From Larix kaempferi (Eukaryota > Streptophyta > Pinopsida > Pinales > Pinaceae), in contig BSBM01000763.1 in the NCBI GenBank assembly GCA_027924585.1, positions 1,381,001 through 1,445,000 of the forward strand: DNA of 64,000 nt, written 5' to 3'. This document shows, piece by piece, positions 60,945 through 64,000 of the stretch. The notes under the pieces are model-generated. The model searched no databases. It saw nothing but the letters and a program-made list of their open reading frames with translations, and had not been told where the DNA came from. Within the stretch, counting starts at the first letter, position 1. Every line of letters starts with the position of its first letter. The position numbers and the translations under genes were made by a program.

Positions 60945-63900
60945 TTGCCTTGAAAGTAGTGCATTAGACCTAAGTCTTTCATCTCGAACTATGATGTGGG
61001 CTCCCTCTTGCACCAAGCAATTAGATGTTCCTCTCCAGTGAGAAACAAAGCATAAACATACAGACCCAATATCAATGGTTGGTTCTTTGCTATTTTGAAG
61101 TACAAATTTGGATCAACTTCACTCTTATAGAAACCCAATTTCTGAAGGTAGCTATCAATTCTGGAGTACCAAGCCCTGGGGGCTTTCTTAAACCCATATA
61201 GAGCTTTCTTTAGCTTGAAAACATGGGACTCCTTCCCATGCACAACAAATCCTTCAGGCTTCTGAATATAAACCTCTTCCTCAACGTTGTCATTGAGGAA
61301 GGATGTCTTCATATCCATTTGGTGAAGTTTCCATCCTAGAACAGATGGAAGTGCAATCATTTCTCAGATTCCGTTGTACCTTGCTACAAGGGAAAAAATT
61401 TCATCATAATCGATTCCTTCTTTATGAGAAAAACCTCTAGCAATGAATCTATCTTTATACTTCTCAATGCTACCATCTGCAACATGCTTTATCTTGTAAA
61501 TCCATCTGGAAGTCACAATGGACTTCCCATCAGGTTTGGGAACAACCTCCAAAACATATGTCTTCATTATAGAGTTGTACTCTTCTATCATTGCATATTT
61601 CCAAACTTGTTTCTTTGCATCTTCTTCATATGAGGATGGCTTTGAATCATTGATGTGACTCATCGGTGCAACATACCATGAATATCTATCGAATTGCTTG
61701 TGCTCTCTGGATGAGCCTGTTGGTGCTCCATGTTTCTCTACATTTTGTAAGATGTATCGGAACCTAGAAGATATTATTTTAGTGAGAGGTACATCAGGTG
61801 ACCTCTCAACCAATTCTATGGCTTCTTTAGGAGCTAGCGAATCTGATGCATCTTCTGGTTTCTCCCTCTCTAACTCTGAAGACGGAGAATCAGACTCGGG
61901 ATCCTCCATCTCTTAATCAGATTGAATCTCTTTCGATATTTTGATAGCAGCTTCCTCATGGAAGGTAACATCTCGGCTAACTTCAATGTGTCTCTTACAA
62001 AATACATATATTTGGTATGATTTGGATGACTTGCTATAACCCACAAAGGTGTCTTTCTTTACAGAAGGCTCCATATTTGTTCTCTTTTATTTCGGTACAT
62101 CAATGTATACTGGGCTCCCAAAGATCCTCAAGTGTGAGATGTCTGGCTTCTCACCTGTAAACACTTATTCTGGTGTCTTCTCATCTAGAATGGAATGAGA
62201 GATTCTATTCTGTATGTACACAGTTGTATGGGTGGCTTCTTCCCATAATGAGGTGGACATATCTTGATCATGAATCATGGATTTTCAACCTCGCATATCA
62301 TTCTATTCTTTCTTTTGGAAACCCCATTTTGCTGAGGATCTTATGGTATTGTTAACTGTTTATATATTCCTGCATCACTACATAGCTCGTTAAATGCATG
62401 TGAATCAAATTCACCTCCATTATCATACCTTAATGCACATATGTGATTTTCTTTCTGATTTTCAACTAGGGCTTTAAACTCTTCAAATTTGCTAAGAGTT
62501 TCATTTTTAGCCTTCATGAAATAAATCCATGACTTCCTAGAAAAATAATCTATGAATAGTACATAATATAAGAAGCCACTCAGGGAGGGGGATGACATGG
62601 GACCACATACATCAGAATTTATTAAATCTAAAATCCCTTTAGATCTAGTAGAACTACTAGAAAATATTTTCTTAACATTATTCCCAAGTGCACAACCCTG
62701 ACATACACTATCATGCTCAAAATCAAATATGGGCATACCTTTTACCATCCTTTGAAGTCCTGGTAGCGCTTTGTAGTGTAGGTGTCCAATATTTCGGTGC
62801 CATAACTCGCATGGACTGGTAGTTTGGTGAATCATAGCTTGAATGTACTTCCTAGGTACCTTGTAGAGTCCCCCCTCTCGAACTCCAATCGCAGCAGTAG
62901 ATTCTAGGATTTTGTTCTTCAGCCATAAGAGTGCTTTGTTATCCATGAAGATAAATCGAAAGTCTTTGTCTTCAAGAACTGAAACTGAGAGGAGGTTCAT
63001 ATTTAATCCTGGAACATATAGAATGTACTCCACATATAGAATATCACCGGCGCTCAATTGGAATGAGGTGGATCCAACTCCTTCTATCGAATAAGTTGAG
63101 TTTTCCCCCAACTCTACCATGCTTGTGAATTCTTTCTCTTTTAGATCGGTGATGGTACTCTTGTAACCAGTCATATGTTTGGATGCACCACTGTCAATCA
63201 ACCATGTGTCTGCATTTGTGATGACGGATCCTTCAATGGATGAGACAAGATAATACTCCCTTCGTGTCTCCTTTTATTCGGATGCATTCTTTTGAGTGAT
63301 TTCATCGTCTATGGTGGTAGAAGCATGAAACTTTCCTTTTCGCTTTGCTCTACAATCTCTTGAGAAATGGCCTTTCTTGTTACAATTGAAGCATCTAGAT
63401 TTTGACTTGCCAAATCCTTTGTTGAACTCCTTCTTCTTTGAATGAGATAACTTCTTTTGGAAGAAGGGTTTATTTCATTTCTCCATTCTTGTCGTGAGGG
63501 AAATATTTGCTTCTTTGATGCACTCTGACTTGCTCTGGATTCGCCCCTCCTCTTGGAGGAAGTCATGCCACAACCTTTAGAAGTTAGTTTGTACCTCTCG
63601 ACCATTTACCATAGAAAAGAATGTATCCCATGAGGATGGGAGACCATTAATAGCAGTTTGGAGAAGATCATCTTCATCCACCACTACTCCAATACTAGCA
63701 AGCTGATCTCTTACCTTAGAGATATTGGAGAATAAGGAGGCCACTATCTCATATGTATCCATCTTTAAGTTTCGATGCTTATTATTCAATTCCCTCTTTT
63801 GACTCGGGGCCTTCTTCTCATATATATTAGTAAATGTATCATAAAATTCTGTTGTGGTCTTCAACAGTGTGATCACAGGAATCAAGTTATATTTTACCAA

Positions 63901-64000
63901 ATCATAGATGATCTGTTTAGGCTTAACTCGATTCTTCTTGAAGTTGATGCACCCTGCATTAGATGTAGGCTCCACCACCACAGTGGATACATAGCCATCC
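60945..64000 (-). mobile_element. Ty1/copia element, partial (cut by window end, truncated in RT)
   Basis: Gag, zinc knuckle, protease, integrase and the first part of RT lie on the - strand in copia order. Homology ends soon after FEMKDLGLMHYF (about 60945); the rest of RT and RNase H are missing. Its LTR, if any, lies beyond 64000. Confidence 0.9.
60945..64000 (-). pseudogene. copia gag-pol fragment, broken
   Basis: From 64000 to about 62290 one frame holds gag (DDLLQTAINGLPSSWDTFF), an intact zinc knuckle (CFNCNKKGHFSRDC), protease WLIDSGASKHM, and integrase with LWHRNIGHLH, CQGC and both core Asp (NSDVCGPM, RYDNGGEF). The core Glu has become Lys (GVSKRKN). Stops: TAA 63579-63577, TGA 63477-63475, TAA 63276-63274, TAA 62343-62341. 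After a frameshift near 62290 a second frame carries integrase C-terminus and RT, with stops at 62167, 62089, 61915, 61366 and 60991. The RT YVDD box reads YVYA (near 61050). It resembles the first copia element's polyprotein but is a different family. Confidence 0.92.

Overview
The window is plant nuclear DNA made almost entirely of nested, decayed LTR retrotransposons. I found no intact host gene, rRNA, tRNA or CRISPR array. Evidence for a plant host is Ty1/copia and Ty3/gypsy polyproteins of plant type, primer-binding sites matching plant initiator-Met tRNA (TGGTATCAGAGC), a plant-mobile-domain-like pseudogene, very long LTRs (3 to 4.6 kb) and AT-rich spacers. The density of old, stop-riddled elements fits a large seed-plant genome. 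A gymnosperm is my guess, with low confidence.

Layout. (1) 1-6600: a Ty1/copia element on the + strand, its 5' LTR cut by the window start. Gag-pol is one frame broken by five stops, followed by a long repeat-rich 3' leader and the 3' LTR. It sits inside (2) a Tat-like Ty3/gypsy element on the + strand. That element's gag resumes in frame at base 6601; gag, protease, archaeal-type RNase H, RT, RNase H and integrase run to 12558, and an extra 3' ORF with a coiled-coil end occupies 13320-15082. (3) 15924-16351: an isolated RNase H fragment. (4) 16352-31201: a 14.85-kb element on the - strand with 2.95-kb LTRs, TSD TATAG and no recognisable coding capacity (LARD type). It carries a 1303-bp solo LTR (23158-24460, TSD TGAAT). 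(5) 31493-32800: a mobile-domain-like pseudogene on the - strand. (6) 33817-60254: a second LARD-type family arranged LTR-internal-LTR-internal. Its second LTR is split by (7) 42828-56866, a 14-kb Ty3/gypsy chromovirus-like element with 4.58-kb LTRs, TSD CGATC and a broken gag-pol. (8) 60945-64000: part of another Ty1/copia element on the - strand, cut by the window end and truncated in RT.

None of the polyproteins is intact. Most are still readable as one or two frames interrupted by stops, so decay has been mainly by point mutation. The non-autonomous families have PBS, PPT and LTRs but no enzymes, so they must have depended on proteins from other elements. Items most worth a second look: an LTR-borne ORF whose two copies differ by two in-frame indels, exon-like blocks on the antisense strand of both 4.6-kb LTRs, the order protease / archaeal RNase H / RT plus an extra 3' ORF in the Tat-like element, and the tandem LTR-internal-LTR-internal arrangement.
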